Shown here piece after piece: positions 8,047 through 17,644 of a stretch of DNA of 64,000 nucleotides (positions are counted from its first letter, which is position 1; every line of letters starts with the position of its first letter). The position numbers were made by a program, and so were the translations under genes. Source of the DNA: Mycobacterium sp. ACS1612 (lineage in GTDB: Bacteria > Actinomycetota > Actinomycetes > Mycobacteriales > Mycobacteriaceae); contig NZ_LZHZ01000027.1 of assembly GCF_001667505.1 (NCBI RefSeq), forward strand, positions 1-64,000. Direction: 5' to 3'. The notes beneath the pieces are model-generated. The model saw only the letters and a list, made by a program, of their open reading frames with translations, was not told the DNA's origin and made no database searches.

Positions 8047-8654
8047 AGTCCATGTGGCGGTTCGTCAAATCGGCACCGCTGACCTATACCTGGCTGGTCG
8101 TGCTGCTCTTCACCACGATCATTCAGCACACCATCCCGGCCAGACATCTGCATGCGCTGCTGCAGAAGGAGTCGACGAACCTGCACCACCTGGGCACCGA
8201 TCCGATCCGGGTGCTGATCCAGAGCCTGCTCTGGATCGACGGCCAGTACTGGTGGCCCTACCTCATCGTGTTCACCCTCTTCGTCGCACCGGCAGAGCGC
8301 TGGCTTGGGCCGCTGCGGTGGCTGACCGTCGGCATCACAAGCCACGTCCTGGCCACCTACCTGAGCGAGGGCTACCTGTACTGGCGCATCCAGGAGGCGC
8401 TCACGTCGCCGCGGCTCATCGACGCCAGAGACATCGGCGTGAGCTACTTTGTCGTCGGCATCGTCGGCGTGCTGACCTACCACATTCCGCGGCGCTGGCG
8501 ATGGCCCTACGTCGTCGGCGCGGTCGCGGTCTTCGCGGCCGTGCTGGCCGTCAAACGCGACTTCACCAACGTCGGCCACTTCAGCGCGCTGTTGATCGGG
8601 CTGGCCTGCTACCCGCTGACCCGGTCGCGGCGGCGCGAACCGGTGGCTGCGTAG
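8037..8654 (+). CDS. Rhomboid-like membrane protein
   Basis: About 205 residues with around six hydrophobic segments. The serine motif GVSYFVVGIVG (about residues 137-147) resembles the rhomboid nucleophile segment GxSG-AxxGxxG, and a histidine in VGHFSALLIG sits in the predicted last membrane helix, matching the Ser-His dyad layout of rhomboid intramembrane proteases. The second glycine of GxSG is Tyr, so activity is uncertain. ATG 8037 overlaps the TPR gene's stop by 10 bp; a start at 8022 is also possible. It could be a functional protease or an inactive rhomboid homologue. Confidence 0.7.
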   Translation: MSLKSMWRFVKSAPLTYTWLVVLLFTTIIQHTIPARHLHALLQKESTNLHHLGTDPIRVLIQSLLWIDGQYWWPYLIVFTLFVAPAERWLGPLRWLTVGITSHVLATYLSEGYLYWRIQEALTSPRLIDARDIGVSYFVVGIVGVLTYHIPRRWRWPYVVGAVAVFAAVLAVKRDFTNVGHFSALLIGLACYPLTRSRRREPVAA

Positions 8655-8664
8655 ACTCCGGCCT

Positions 8665-9144
8665 GTGGCGATCAGCGACGACGACCTCGAACGCCTTCGC
8701 CGCTGCGTGGACCTGGCGCGGGTGGCCCTCGACGACGGCGACGAACCGTTCGGGTCGATCCTGGTCGACAGCGACGGGGTCACCCTGTTCGAGGACCGCA
8801 ACCGCGTCAAGGACGGCGACCACACCCGGCACCCGGAATTCGCGATCGCCCGCTGGGCAGTCGACAACCTGACGCCCGAGCAGCGGGCCCGCGCCACCGT
8901 GTACACCTCAGGGGAACACTGCCCGATGTGCTCGGCGGGACACGCGTGGGTGGGATTGGGCCGCATCGTCTACGCCGCCTCATCGGAACAGCTCACTCAA
9001 TGGCTGGCCGAATGGGGCGCGTCACCGCCGCCCGTCGCGCCGCTGCCGGTCAACGCCGTCGCGCCGGGACTGACCGTCGACGGCCCGGCATTGGAACTGG
9101 CCGACGCGATGAAAGCGCTGTACGAGGCGAAGTTTCGGCCATGA
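8665..9144 (+). CDS. Nucleoside/guanine deaminase (CDA fold)
   Basis: A 159-residue zinc-dependent deaminase. The catalytic HPEFAI (about residue 56) supplies one zinc ligand and the proton-shuttle Glu; the other ligands are the cysteines in TSGEHCPMCSAG near residue 92. The usual Pro before the first Cys (EPCPMC) is His here. It probably deaminates guanine or a related base; the exact substrate cannot be read. GTG 8665 lies 10 bp after the rhomboid-like gene, and the stop overlaps the next start as ATGA, so the run 6391-10418 is probably one operon. Confidence 0.88.
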   Translation: MAISDDDLERLRRCVDLARVALDDGDEPFGSILVDSDGVTLFEDRNRVKDGDHTRHPEFAIARWAVDNLTPEQRARATVYTSGEHCPMCSAGHAWVGLGRIVYAASSEQLTQWLAEWGASPPPVAPLPVNAVAPGLTVDGPALELADAMKALYEAKFRP

Positions 9145-10418
9145 CTGAACCGAGCTGGGTCGAACACGTCATCTGGTGGCAGGTCTACCCGCTCGGCTTC
9201 GTCGGTGCGTATCCCGCCGACGCACCCCCGACCGCCGACCAGCACCGGTTGCGCCGCATCGCCGACTGGTTCGACCACGCCATCGAACTCGGCGCGTCGG
9301 GAATCGCGTTCGGACCGATCTTCGCCTCGCGCACGCACGGCTATGACACCGTCGACCACTACCGCATCGACTCGCGACTCGGCGGCGACGGCGACTTCGA
9401 CCACCTGATCGTCGAGGCCCGCAGGCGCGGATTGCGGGTGCTGCTCGACGGCGTGTTCAACCACGTCGCGACCGACTTCGCGCACACCGAGTGGTTCCGT
9501 AAGCGCGGCAACGACTTCGACACGTTCGAAGGACACGGCGAGCTGATCGCGCTCCATCACGACAACCCCGACGTGGTCGCCTACACCGTCGACGTGATGA
9601 CGCACTGGCTGCGCCGCGGCGCCGACGGGTGGCGCCTGGACGCCGCATACGCCGTCGCCGACCGGTTCTGGGCGGCGGTGCTCCCCCGGGTCCGCGAACA
9701 GTTCCCCGACGCATGGGTGGTCGGCGAAGTGATCCACGGCGACTATTCGGCCCGGGTGCGTGACTCCGGCTTCGACTCGGTCACCCAGTACGAGCTGTGG
9801 AAGGCGATCTGGAGCAGCCTCAACGACGGTAACTTCCACGAGCTGGACTGGGCGTTGGTGCGGCACAACGAGTTTCTCGACGACTTCGTACCGATGACGT
9901 TCGTCGGCAATCACGACGTCACCCGTATCGCCAGCCGGCTGGACAACACCCGCCACCTCGAACACGCGCTCGTGCTCTTGTTCACCACGGGTGGCACGCC
10001 GAGCGTGTACTCCGGTGACGAAGCCGGCTACCGCGGCGTCAAAGAAGAACGGTTCGGCGGCGACGATGCGGTGCGACCGGAATTCACCGCCCCGCTGATG
10101 GGTGTCGACGAACAGGGCCACGACGTCTTCCGGTTGCACCAGTACCTCATCGGGTTGCGCCGCCGCCATCCCTGGCTGCACACCGCCAGGACGTCACCGT
10201 TGCAGCTGACCAACACGCAGTACGTCTATGCCACCCGCAGCGGTTCCGACGCGCTCTTGGTGGCGCTCAACATCGACGATGCGCCGATGCGGGTGTCGCT
10301 CGGCCAGGCCGGCTTCGGCGAGGGTCAGGTGATCGCCGGTTCGGGTGCACCGCCGCAATCGGTGGCCACCGACTTCGAGGTGCCGCCGCACGGCTGGCTG
10401 ATCATCGCGCCGCGTTGA
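9141..10418 (+). CDS. GH13 alpha-amylase-family glycoside hydrolase
   Basis: A 425-residue glycoside hydrolase of family 13. All four conserved regions are visible: DGVFNHVA (region I), GWRLDAAYAV with the nucleophile Asp (region II), VVGEVIH with the acid/base Glu (region III) and FVGNHDVTR with the transition-state Asp (region IV). No signal peptide, so it acts on intracellular alpha-glucans or small glucosides. At 425 residues it is a compact member. ATG 9141 overlaps the deaminase stop by 4 bp, giving translational coupling; a longer in-frame reading from 8928 would run inside the deaminase. Specificity is not assignable from sequence. Confidence 0.9.
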   Translation: MTEPSWVEHVIWWQVYPLGFVGAYPADAPPTADQHRLRRIADWFDHAIELGASGIAFGPIFASRTHGYDTVDHYRIDSRLGGDGDFDHLIVEARRRGLRVLLDGVFNHVATDFAHTEWFRKRGNDFDTFEGHGELIALHHDNPDVVAYTVDVMTHWLRRGADGWRLDAAYAVADRFWAAVLPRVREQFPDAWVVGEVIHGDYSARVRDSGFDSVTQYELWKAIWSSLNDGNFHELDWALVRHNEFLDDFVPMTFVGNHDVTRIASRLDNTRHLEHALVLLFTTGGTPSVYSGDEAGYRGVKEERFGGDDAVRPEFTAPLMGVDEQGHDVFRLHQYLIGLRRRHPWLHTARTSPLQLTNTQYVYATRSGSDALLVALNIDDAPMRVSLGQAGFGEGQVIAGSGAPPQSVATDFEVPPHGWLIIAPR

Positions 10419-10839
10419 GAAGCTCCAGGGTGGCAGGGTCGTCTTCGCCGTCGTAGAACTTGTCGAGCACGGCGCGGAAATCGGTGTCGTCGTCGGTAGC
10501 CCGAGCGAACAGCGTCATCGACGAGCGCACCTTCATGTTGTCGGGCCAGCCGAAGATCTCGTCGACCGAGCGGCCGTCGATCGCGGCGACCAGTCGGGTG
10601 CACTCGCGAAGCCGCGGCCCCAACACGGGATGGGCCAGATACGCACGCGCCTCGTCGAGTGAGCCGATGCCGTAGTGCTGCGCAGTGCCGCTGCGGCCGA
10701 GCCCGCGCAACTGGGGAAAGATGAACCAGATCCAGTGGGTAAGCTTGGCGCCGTTGCGAAGTTCGTCGACCACCGTGTCGTACACGCGATCCTGGGCGTC
10801 GACGAAGCGACCCAGATCGAACGATTTCCCCACTGCCAT
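10402..10839 (-). CDS. DUF1810 family protein
   Basis: A 145-residue soluble protein of the DUF1810 family. Recognisable features are FDLGRFVDAQ at the start, the WIWFIFPQLRGLG block near residues 37-49, and YLAHPVLGPRLRECT. Family members are small helical proteins of unknown function, found widely in bacteria and some fungi. Its 3' end overlaps the convergent GH13 gene by 17 bp. It is divergent from the cyclase gene at 10878 with only 38 bp between starts, so the two promoters must overlap or one mRNA is nearly leaderless. Confidence 0.85.
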   Translation of the reverse strand: MAVGKSFDLGRFVDAQDRVYDTVVDELRNGAKLTHWIWFIFPQLRGLGRSGTAQHYGIGSLDEARAYLAHPVLGPRLRECTRLVAAIDGRSVDEIFGWPDNMKVRSSMTLFARATDDDTDFRAVLDKFYDGEDDPATLELLNAAR

Positions 10840-10877
10840 GTCATCGGCAAGTTTCGCAGGCTAAGGTTCGGGATTCA

Positions 10878-13058
10878 ATGACGACAACCAGCGACGCGGA
10901 AGCCCCCGTCGAACCCGAATCGGCGCCCGCGCCGAGAGGCCGCAGCCTGCGTCGTCGAATCATGTCGCGGATCAGCATCCAGTCCAAGCTGTTGGTGATG
11001 CTGTTGGTGACCAGCATCCTGTCGGCCGCCGTGGTCGGCGCCATCGGCTTTCAATCCGGGCGCAGCTCGCTGCGCGCCGCGGCCTTCGACCGGCTCACCG
11101 AGATCCGCGAATCGCAGTCGCGACAACTCGAGGCGAAATTCAACGACCTGGAGGACTCGCTCGTCGTCTACACCCGCGGCGCGACCACCACCGAAGCGAT
11201 CGAGGCGTTCACCGCCGCGTTCGACCAACTCAACAACGCGCCCGTCAGCCCGCCGCAGTGGCAGTCGGTGCTCGACTACTACAAGAACCAGTTCGAGAAG
11301 GCCGAACAGGCGCAGACCGGAAGCCAGATCGACATCACCGGGTTGCTGCCGACGACGAACGCGCAGAAGTACCTGCAGGCCAACTACACCGCCCGATTCG
11401 CGAACTGGGATCAGGCGATCCGGTTCGACGACGCAGGCGACGGCAGCGCGTGGTCGGCCGCGAACGCCCGGTTCAACGAATTCTTCCGGGAGATCGTGCT
11501 GCGCTTCTCGTTCGAGGACGCGTTACTGCTCGACACCCGCGGCAACGTCGTCTACAGCGCCTACAAAGGAGTCGATCTCGGCACCAACATCCTCGACGGC
11601 CCCTACCGCGAGAACGAACTCCGCGACGCCTACACCAAGGCGCTGGCGACACACGCGGTGAACTACGTCGGGGTCACCGATTTCGGCGATTACCAGCCCG
11701 CCGACGAGCCGACCGCGTGGATGGTGTCACCCGTTGGCCCGCCAGGACGGGTGGAAGGCGTTCTGGCACTGCAGTTCCCGATCTCCAAGATCAACGATCT
11801 GATGACGGTCAACCAGAAGTGGCAACAGGCAGGCATGGGTGAGACCGGGGAAACCTACCTGGTGGGCCCGGACGACCTGATGCGGTCGGATTCGCGGTTG
11901 TTCCTGCAGAACCCCGAGAAGTTCAAAACCGATGTGATCAACGCCGGAACGTCACCCGACGTGGCCGAGGAATCCATCCGTCAGCACGGCACGACGCTGG
12001 TGCAACCGGTAGAAAGCGAAGCAATCCGGTTGGCGCAGCGCGGCCAGCGAGGGACCCTGATCGAGGACGACTATCTGGGGCATCGAACCCTGCAGGCGTA
12101 TGCACCCGTCGACCTGCGGGGACTGCATTGGTCGATCGTCGCGAAGATCGACTCGAGCGAGGCGTTCCAACCCGTCGCCAGATTCACCCAAACCCTCGTC
12201 ATCTCAACGGCCGTCATCATCTTCGTGGTCTGCCTGGCCGCCATGCTGCTGGCGCGCCTGTTCGTCCGGCCGATACGCAGACTCGAAGCGGGCGCCCAGC
12301 AGATCAGCGCGGGCGACTACGACGTCGCCCTGCCGGTGAAATCGCGTGACGAATTCGGCGACCTGACCGTGGCATTCAACGACATGAGCCGCAACCTCGC
12401 GATCAAGGAGGACCTGCTCGCCGAGCAGCGCAGCGAGAACGACCGACTGCTGCGCTCGCTGATGCCGGAACAGGTGGTGCAGCGCTACCGTCAGGGCGAG
12501 GAGACCATCGCCCAGGACCACCAGAACGTGACGGTCATCTTTGCCGACATCGTCGGTCTCGACGAGCTCTCCGACGACCTCAGCTCCGAGGAACTGCTGG
12601 CGATCGTGAACCGGCTGACCCGCCAGTTCGATTCCGCTGCAGAGAATCTCGGGGTCGAGCAGGTCCGGACGCTGCACAACGGATACCTCGCCAGCTGCGG
12701 TCTCAGCACCCCCCGCCTGGACAACGTGCGGCGCACCGTCGACTTCGCGATCGAGATGCAACGCACCATTGACCGGTTCAACGCCGAGACCGGCAACGAC
12801 CTGAAGCTGCGGGCGGGCATCGACACCGGCACCGTGACGAGCGGCCTTGTCGGCCGGTCCACGTTGGCCTATGACATGTGGGGGTCCGCCGTCAATCTGG
12901 CGTACCAGGTGCAGAGCGGGTCGCCGCAGCCAGGGGTGTACGTCACCGCGCGCGTTTACGACGCGATGCGCGACACCCGCACGTTCACATCCACGGGCGC
13001 CATCACCGTCGACGGTGAAGAGCAGCCGATCTGGCGATTGGCAGAGCGCCAACCGTGA
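10878..13058 (+). CDS. Receptor-type class III cyclase homologue with degenerate active site
   Basis: 726 residues: TM1 (~37-58), exported dCache-like sensor (~60-435, with GETGETYLVGPDDLMRSDSR), TM2 (~436-460), HAMP (~461-512) and a class III cyclase domain (~548-715). The first metal Asp (557, FADIVG), base-contact Asp666 (YDMWG) and Asn673 are present. The base-specifying Lys is Arg597, the second metal Asp is Asn601 (RTLHNG in place of KTIGDA), and the transition-state Arg is Gln677 (VNLAYQ in place of VNxAxR). Classical cyclase activity is therefore doubtful. It overlaps the MscS gene by 4 bp (GTGA). The pair recalls M. tuberculosis Rv2435c/Rv2434c, from memory. Confidence 0.92.
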   Translation: MTTTSDAEAPVEPESAPAPRGRSLRRRIMSRISIQSKLLVMLLVTSILSAAVVGAIGFQSGRSSLRAAAFDRLTEIRESQSRQLEAKFNDLEDSLVVYTRGATTTEAIEAFTAAFDQLNNAPVSPPQWQSVLDYYKNQFEKAEQAQTGSQIDITGLLPTTNAQKYLQANYTARFANWDQAIRFDDAGDGSAWSAANARFNEFFREIVLRFSFEDALLLDTRGNVVYSAYKGVDLGTNILDGPYRENELRDAYTKALATHAVNYVGVTDFGDYQPADEPTAWMVSPVGPPGRVEGVLALQFPISKINDLMTVNQKWQQAGMGETGETYLVGPDDLMRSDSRLFLQNPEKFKTDVINAGTSPDVAEESIRQHGTTLVQPVESEAIRLAQRGQRGTLIEDDYLGHRTLQAYAPVDLRGLHWSIVAKIDSSEAFQPVARFTQTLVISTAVIIFVVCLAAMLLARLFVRPIRRLEAGAQQISAGDYDVALPVKSRDEFGDLTVAFNDMSRNLAIKEDLLAEQRSENDRLLRSLMPEQVVQRYRQGEETIAQDHQNVTVIFADIVGLDELSDDLSSEELLAIVNRLTRQFDSAAENLGVEQVRTLHNGYLASCGLSTPRLDNVRRTVDFAIEMQRTIDRFNAETGNDLKLRAGIDTGTVTSGLVGRSTLAYDMWGSAVNLAYQVQSGSPQPGVYVTARVYDAMRDTRTFTSTGAITVDGEEQPIWRLAERQP

Positions 13059-14449
13059 CCGAGCTGCTGGACTCCCCCTGGTTCTACTGGGCAGCCGGCG
13101 TGGCGATCGGCTTCCCGATCTGCCTGGTGCTACTCACCGAGCTTCAGAACGCGTTGCGCAGACGAGACAGCGCACTGGCGCGCCCGGTCTACTTGGTGCG
13201 CACCTACATACTTCCGCTCGGCGCACTGCTGATTCTGCTTGTCGGAGCGATGCAGATCTCCGGCGAGACCACCCCGGTGCGCATCGTGGCCACGGTGTTC
13301 GGCTTCGTCGTCCTCGTGCTGCTGCTGTCCGGCACCAACGCCACCGTGTTCCAGGGCGCCCCAGAAGGCTCATGGCGCAGGCGGATTCCGTCGATCTTCC
13401 TCGACGTCGCGCGGTTCGCGCTGATCGCCATCGGCGTCGGACTGATCCTCGCCTACATCTGGGGTGCGCATATCGGCGGGTTGTTCACCGCACTGGGTGT
13501 GTCGTCGATCGTGCTCGGTCTGACCCTGCAGAACTCCGTCGGCCAGATCATCTCCGGCCTGTTCGTGTTGTTCGAGCAGCCGTTCCAGCTCGGCGACTGG
13601 ATCGAGACCCCGACCGCCCGCGGGCGGGTGGTCGAAGTGAACTGGCGGGCAACCCATATCGACACCGGCAGCGGTTTGCTCGTGATGCCGAACTCGGTGC
13701 TGGCCGCCGCGTCGTTCACCAACTTCAGCCGTCCGCCTAGCACCCATTCCCTCGTCGTCACCACGCAGTTCGGGCTCGACGATCCGCCCGACGACGTCTG
13801 CGCGCTGCTCAGCAGAACCGCGGCGGCACTGCCGCAGCTGCGCCCCGATGCCATGCCGGTCACCAGATTCGGCGGCGGCCTGAACTATCGGACGGTGATA
13901 CCGCTGCGCACGCCCGCGGACGACATCGCCGCGCAGGCGACCTTCCTGCGTTGGGTTTGGTATGCGTCGCGGCGGGCCGGGCTGCACCTCGACGAGGCCG
14001 AGGACGAATTCGAGACGCGGGAACGGCTGGAGGCGTCGTTGCGCATCGTCGCCCCGACGCTGCGGCTGACGCAGGCCGAGCACGAGGAGTTGCTGCCCCG
14101 CGTCCGGCTCGCCAGGTACGGCACCGACGAGCACCTCCAGGCGGCGGGCCAGGTGCCCAAACGGATGTCGTTCATCGTCAGCGGCCATGTTCGACTTGTC
14201 GTGATGGGCGATGACGGCGCCGTGATTCCGGTGCGTACCCTCGAGAAGGGCGACTTCCTGGGCAGCACCACGCTCACCAGGGAGCACGCCGCCACCACCG
14301 CCTACGCGCTCGAAGAGGTGACCGTTTTGCAGATCGACCGGGAACACATCGAAGAACTGGTTGGCCGAAAGCCGCTCCTGCTCCAGGACATCGGCCGCAC
14401 CATCGAACAGCGAAGGGCCAGCGTCCAACGCGCGTTGGCCGCCGACTGA
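13055..14449 (+). CDS. MscS-type channel with C-terminal cyclic-nucleotide-binding-like domain
   Basis: 464 residues. About four membrane segments (~9-30, 50-67, 77-93, 113-140) lead into the MscS pore helix and beta domain (LGLTLQNSVGQIISGLFVLF, then FQLGDWIET and GRVVEVNWRAT). The C-terminal ~115 residues fold like a CAP-type nucleotide-binding domain (FIVSGHVRLVVMGDDG, then LEKGDFLGSTTL). The usual phosphate-binding FGE and PRSA elements read LGS and HAAT, so the Glu and Arg that hold cAMP are absent. GTG 13055 overlaps the cyclase stop by 4 bp, implying coupled expression. Probably a gated channel of the plasma membrane with a non-classical ligand. Confidence 0.92.
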   Translation: MTELLDSPWFYWAAGVAIGFPICLVLLTELQNALRRRDSALARPVYLVRTYILPLGALLILLVGAMQISGETTPVRIVATVFGFVVLVLLLSGTNATVFQGAPEGSWRRRIPSIFLDVARFALIAIGVGLILAYIWGAHIGGLFTALGVSSIVLGLTLQNSVGQIISGLFVLFEQPFQLGDWIETPTARGRVVEVNWRATHIDTGSGLLVMPNSVLAAASFTNFSRPPSTHSLVVTTQFGLDDPPDDVCALLSRTAAALPQLRPDAMPVTRFGGGLNYRTVIPLRTPADDIAAQATFLRWVWYASRRAGLHLDEAEDEFETRERLEASLRIVAPTLRLTQAEHEELLPRVRLARYGTDEHLQAAGQVPKRMSFIVSGHVRLVVMGDDGAVIPVRTLEKGDFLGSTTLTREHAATTAYALEEVTVLQIDREHIEELVGRKPLLLQDIGRTIEQRRASVQRALAAD

Positions 14450-14452
14450 AAG

Positions 14453-15706
14453 ATGGCCACCATGAAGCGCCGGGTGCCCCGGCCCAGCGAACTGGCACCG
14501 CTGATCGGCTTCAAAAAGCCGCAACTCAACGCGACGCAGCGACGGCTGGACGCGGCGTTGACCATCGAGGACCTGCGCCGGATCGCGAAGCGACGCACGC
14601 CCAAAGCCGCGTTCGACTACACCGACGGCGCCGCCGAGGAAGAGCTGTCGTTGGCTCGCGCCCGACAGGCGTTCCTGGACATCGAGTTTCACCCGACCAT
14701 CCTGCGCGACGTCGCGAAAGTCGATACGAGTCGCACCGTGCTCGGGGACCATGTTGCGCAGCCGTTCGGGATCGCGCCGACCGGCTTCACCCGGCTGATG
14801 CAGACCGAGGGTGAGATCGCGGGCGCCCACGCGGCGGCCACAGCAGGCATCCCGTTCTCGCTTTCGACGTTGGGCACCAGCTCGATCGAAGACGTCAAGG
14901 CGGCAAACCCGCACGGCCGTAACTGGTTTCAGCTCTACATGTGGAAAGACCGGGACCGCTCGATGGCGCTGGTGGAGCGGGCGGCAGCGGCAGGCTTCGA
15001 CACGCTGCTGGTCACCGTCGATGTGCCGGTCGCGGGCGCGCGGTTGCGGGACACCCGCAACGGCATGTCGATTCCGCCGACCCTGACGCTGCGCACGGTG
15101 CTGGACGCGGTGCCGCGGCCCCGCTGGTGGATCGACCTGTTGACTACGGAGCCTTTGTCTTTCGCGTCGCTGGACCGGTGGCCGGGTACCGTCGCGCAGT
15201 ACCTGGACACCATGTTCGACCCCACCGTGACGTTCGAGGACCTGGCCTGGATCAAGACCCAGTGGCCGAACAAGTTGGTGGTCAAGGGAATTCAGACCCT
15301 GGAGGATGCCAAGGCGGCGGTCGACCTCGGCGTCGACGGCGTGCTGCTGTCCAATCACGGCGGTCGGCAACTCGACCGGGCGCCGGTGCCGTTCCACCTG
15401 TTGCCCGCGGTCGCGCGTGAACTCGGTGGCGACACCGAGATTTTGCTGGACACCGGAATCATGTCCGGCGCCGATATCGTCGCGGCGATCGCGCTGGGCG
15501 CCCGCTTCACGCTGGTCGGCCGTGCTTACCTCTACGGGCTAATGGCAGGCGGCGAGGCGGGCGTGAACCGGGCCGTCGACATCCTGTCCGCGCAGGTCAC
15601 CCGCACGATGCGACTGCTCGGCGTGACTTCGCTCGACGAGTTGACCCCGCGGCACGTGACCCAATTGCACCGGTTCGGGCGCGCCGCGATCGACCCCGTC
15701 GGCTAG
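14453..15706 (+). CDS. lldD2: FMN-dependent alpha-hydroxy-acid (L-lactate) dehydrogenase
   Basis: A 417-residue LldD/glycolate-oxidase family TIM barrel that oxidises L-lactate or a related 2-hydroxy acid to the keto acid, passing electrons to quinone or oxygen. N-terminal [15 protein letters not shown]-site FGIAPTGF and [10 protein letters not shown], and the catalytic SNHGGRQLD near residue 300 are all present, ending in the family-typical [11 protein letters not shown]. It begins 3 bp after the MscS stop, so it probably belongs to the same transcript. ATG 14453 and ATG 14462 are both possible. Size and neighbourhood fit M. tuberculosis Rv1872c (lldD2), as recalled; the symbol rests on that. 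Confidence 0.85.
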   Translation: MATMKRRVPRPSELAPLIGFKKPQLNATQRRLDAALTIEDLRRIAKRRTPKAAFDYTDGAAEEELSLARARQAFLDIEFHPTILRDVAKVDTSRTVLGDHVAQPFGIAPTGFTRLMQTEGEIAGAHAAATAGIPFSLSTLGTSSIEDVKAANPHGRNWFQLYMWKDRDRSMALVERAAAAGFDTLLVTVDVPVAGARLRDTRNGMSIPPTLTLRTVLDAVPRPRWWIDLLTTEPLSFASLDRWPGTVAQYLDTMFDPTVTFEDLAWIKTQWPNKLVVKGIQTLEDAKAAVDLGVDGVLLSNHGGRQLDRAPVPFHLLPAVARELGGDTEILLDTGIMSGADIVAAIALGARFTLVGRAYLYGLMAGGEAGVNRAVDILSAQVTRTMRLLGVTSLDELTPRHVTQLHRFGRAAIDPVG

Positions 15707-15834
15707 TCACATCCGTAACGGCTTTCCCACAGGTCACAGGCCAGATCCGGGTTTCTCGAGTCCGGCCCGAGTCGGAATCGTTAGCCAACCGCGACTTCGC
15801 AACACTGTGTCGGGACGGCGGCAGGCCCGCCTGA

Positions 15835-16902
<1,068 letters not shown>

Positions 16903-16915
16903 GTTCCACCCACAA

Positions 16916-16952
16916 AGGGAGCCTGCCGTCACCCCCGAGCGGCAGGCTCCCT
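16916..16952. terminator. Hairpin terminator after the antigen 85 gene
   Basis: Perfect 13-bp GC-rich stem (16916-16928 pairing with 16940-16952) with an 11-nt loop, starting 14 bp after the stop codon. No U-tract, as is common for mycobacterial I-shaped terminators. Confidence 0.75.
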
Positions 16953-16959
16953 GCTGTGT

Positions 16960-17169
16960 GCGCTAGCCCTGAAACCGTTGGTCTGACGGCGATTTCGCCT
17001 CGACGCCGTGCGCACTACATCGTCCGTAGACTCCTGCCGCAGCGCTTCCATCACCGTGCGCAGGCGGTCGGTGCGCCGCGCACCGAGCACGACGGCAGCG
17101 CCCTGCGAGTTGACGCGCGGTGGCCACGCCGACGCCACTGCTGGCGCCTGTGATGGCGATGACGGTCAT
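16960..17169 (-). pseudogene. Remnant of a short-chain dehydrogenase/reductase
   Basis: The frame opening at ATG 17169 gives TVIAITGASSGVGVATARQL, the NAD(P)-binding N-terminus of an SDR. After about 22 residues the homology jumps to another frame (GAAVVLGARRTDRL), so a frameshift is present near 17100, and SDR similarity then ends at about 17040. Only ~50 of the usual ~250 residues remain. M. tuberculosis has an SDR gene (Rv1882c) near fbpB, as recalled; this may be its decayed counterpart. Confidence 0.7.
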
Positions 17170-17189
17170 CTGACTAGTGTGGCGCCTGC

Positions 17190-17616
17190 TACCTGATGCT
17201 GACCCTCGGGCTCAGCCTGGCCGTCGCACTGGCGACCACCGACCCGAGTTGATCCTGTCGGGCAACACGGTGGTAAACGGCATCAGCGGCTGATCTTCCT
17301 CGGCAGCTGCGTGATCGGCACGCCGCTGACACAGGTGGTGGCCCAGCGGTTTCAACCGGGCGACGACGAGCCCGCGCCAGGCGCCGAGCAGTACGCGCGC
17401 CGGGTCCACATTCTGCTGTCAGCGATGTGGGGCGTCGGCCTGCTGATCGAGGTGGGCGTCCGGCTCGTGCTCATCGCCAGGCTGTCGGTCGACGTCGCGG
17501 CCGGTGTCACCTCGATCGTGTCGTGGACCACGGTGGGGCTGCTGATGGCGGACACGTTCGCGATCGGCGGGCGTGCCCATGCGCGGTGGGAACAAAGGAG
17601 CGCCGTCCAGGGTTGA
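17190..17616 (+). pseudogene. Frameshifted, 5'-truncated VC0807-like membrane protein gene
   Basis: Three consecutive frames read as one protein: LMLTLGLSLAVALATTDP (17193-17256), then ELILSGNTVVNGISG (to about 17290), then LIFLGSCVIGTPLTQ running open to a stop at 17616. Each junction needs one extra base (CCCGAG for CCCGGAG; GCGGCT for GCGGGCT). The hydrophobic pattern and GTPLTQ-type motif resemble VC0807/septation-A-like membrane proteins. About 60 N-terminal residues are missing. With the SDR remnant this fills the 16953-17644 gap, and no intact gene is visible there. Confidence 0.65.
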
Positions 17617-17644
17617 GTCGGTCAGACTGAACTTTGGAGGATTC

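Noticed and set aside
13370..15397. 675-codon open frame on the minus strand
   Set aside because: Antisense to the MscS and lldD2 genes, Arg/Gly/Gln-rich with no recognisable domain; a shadow frame produced by high GC.
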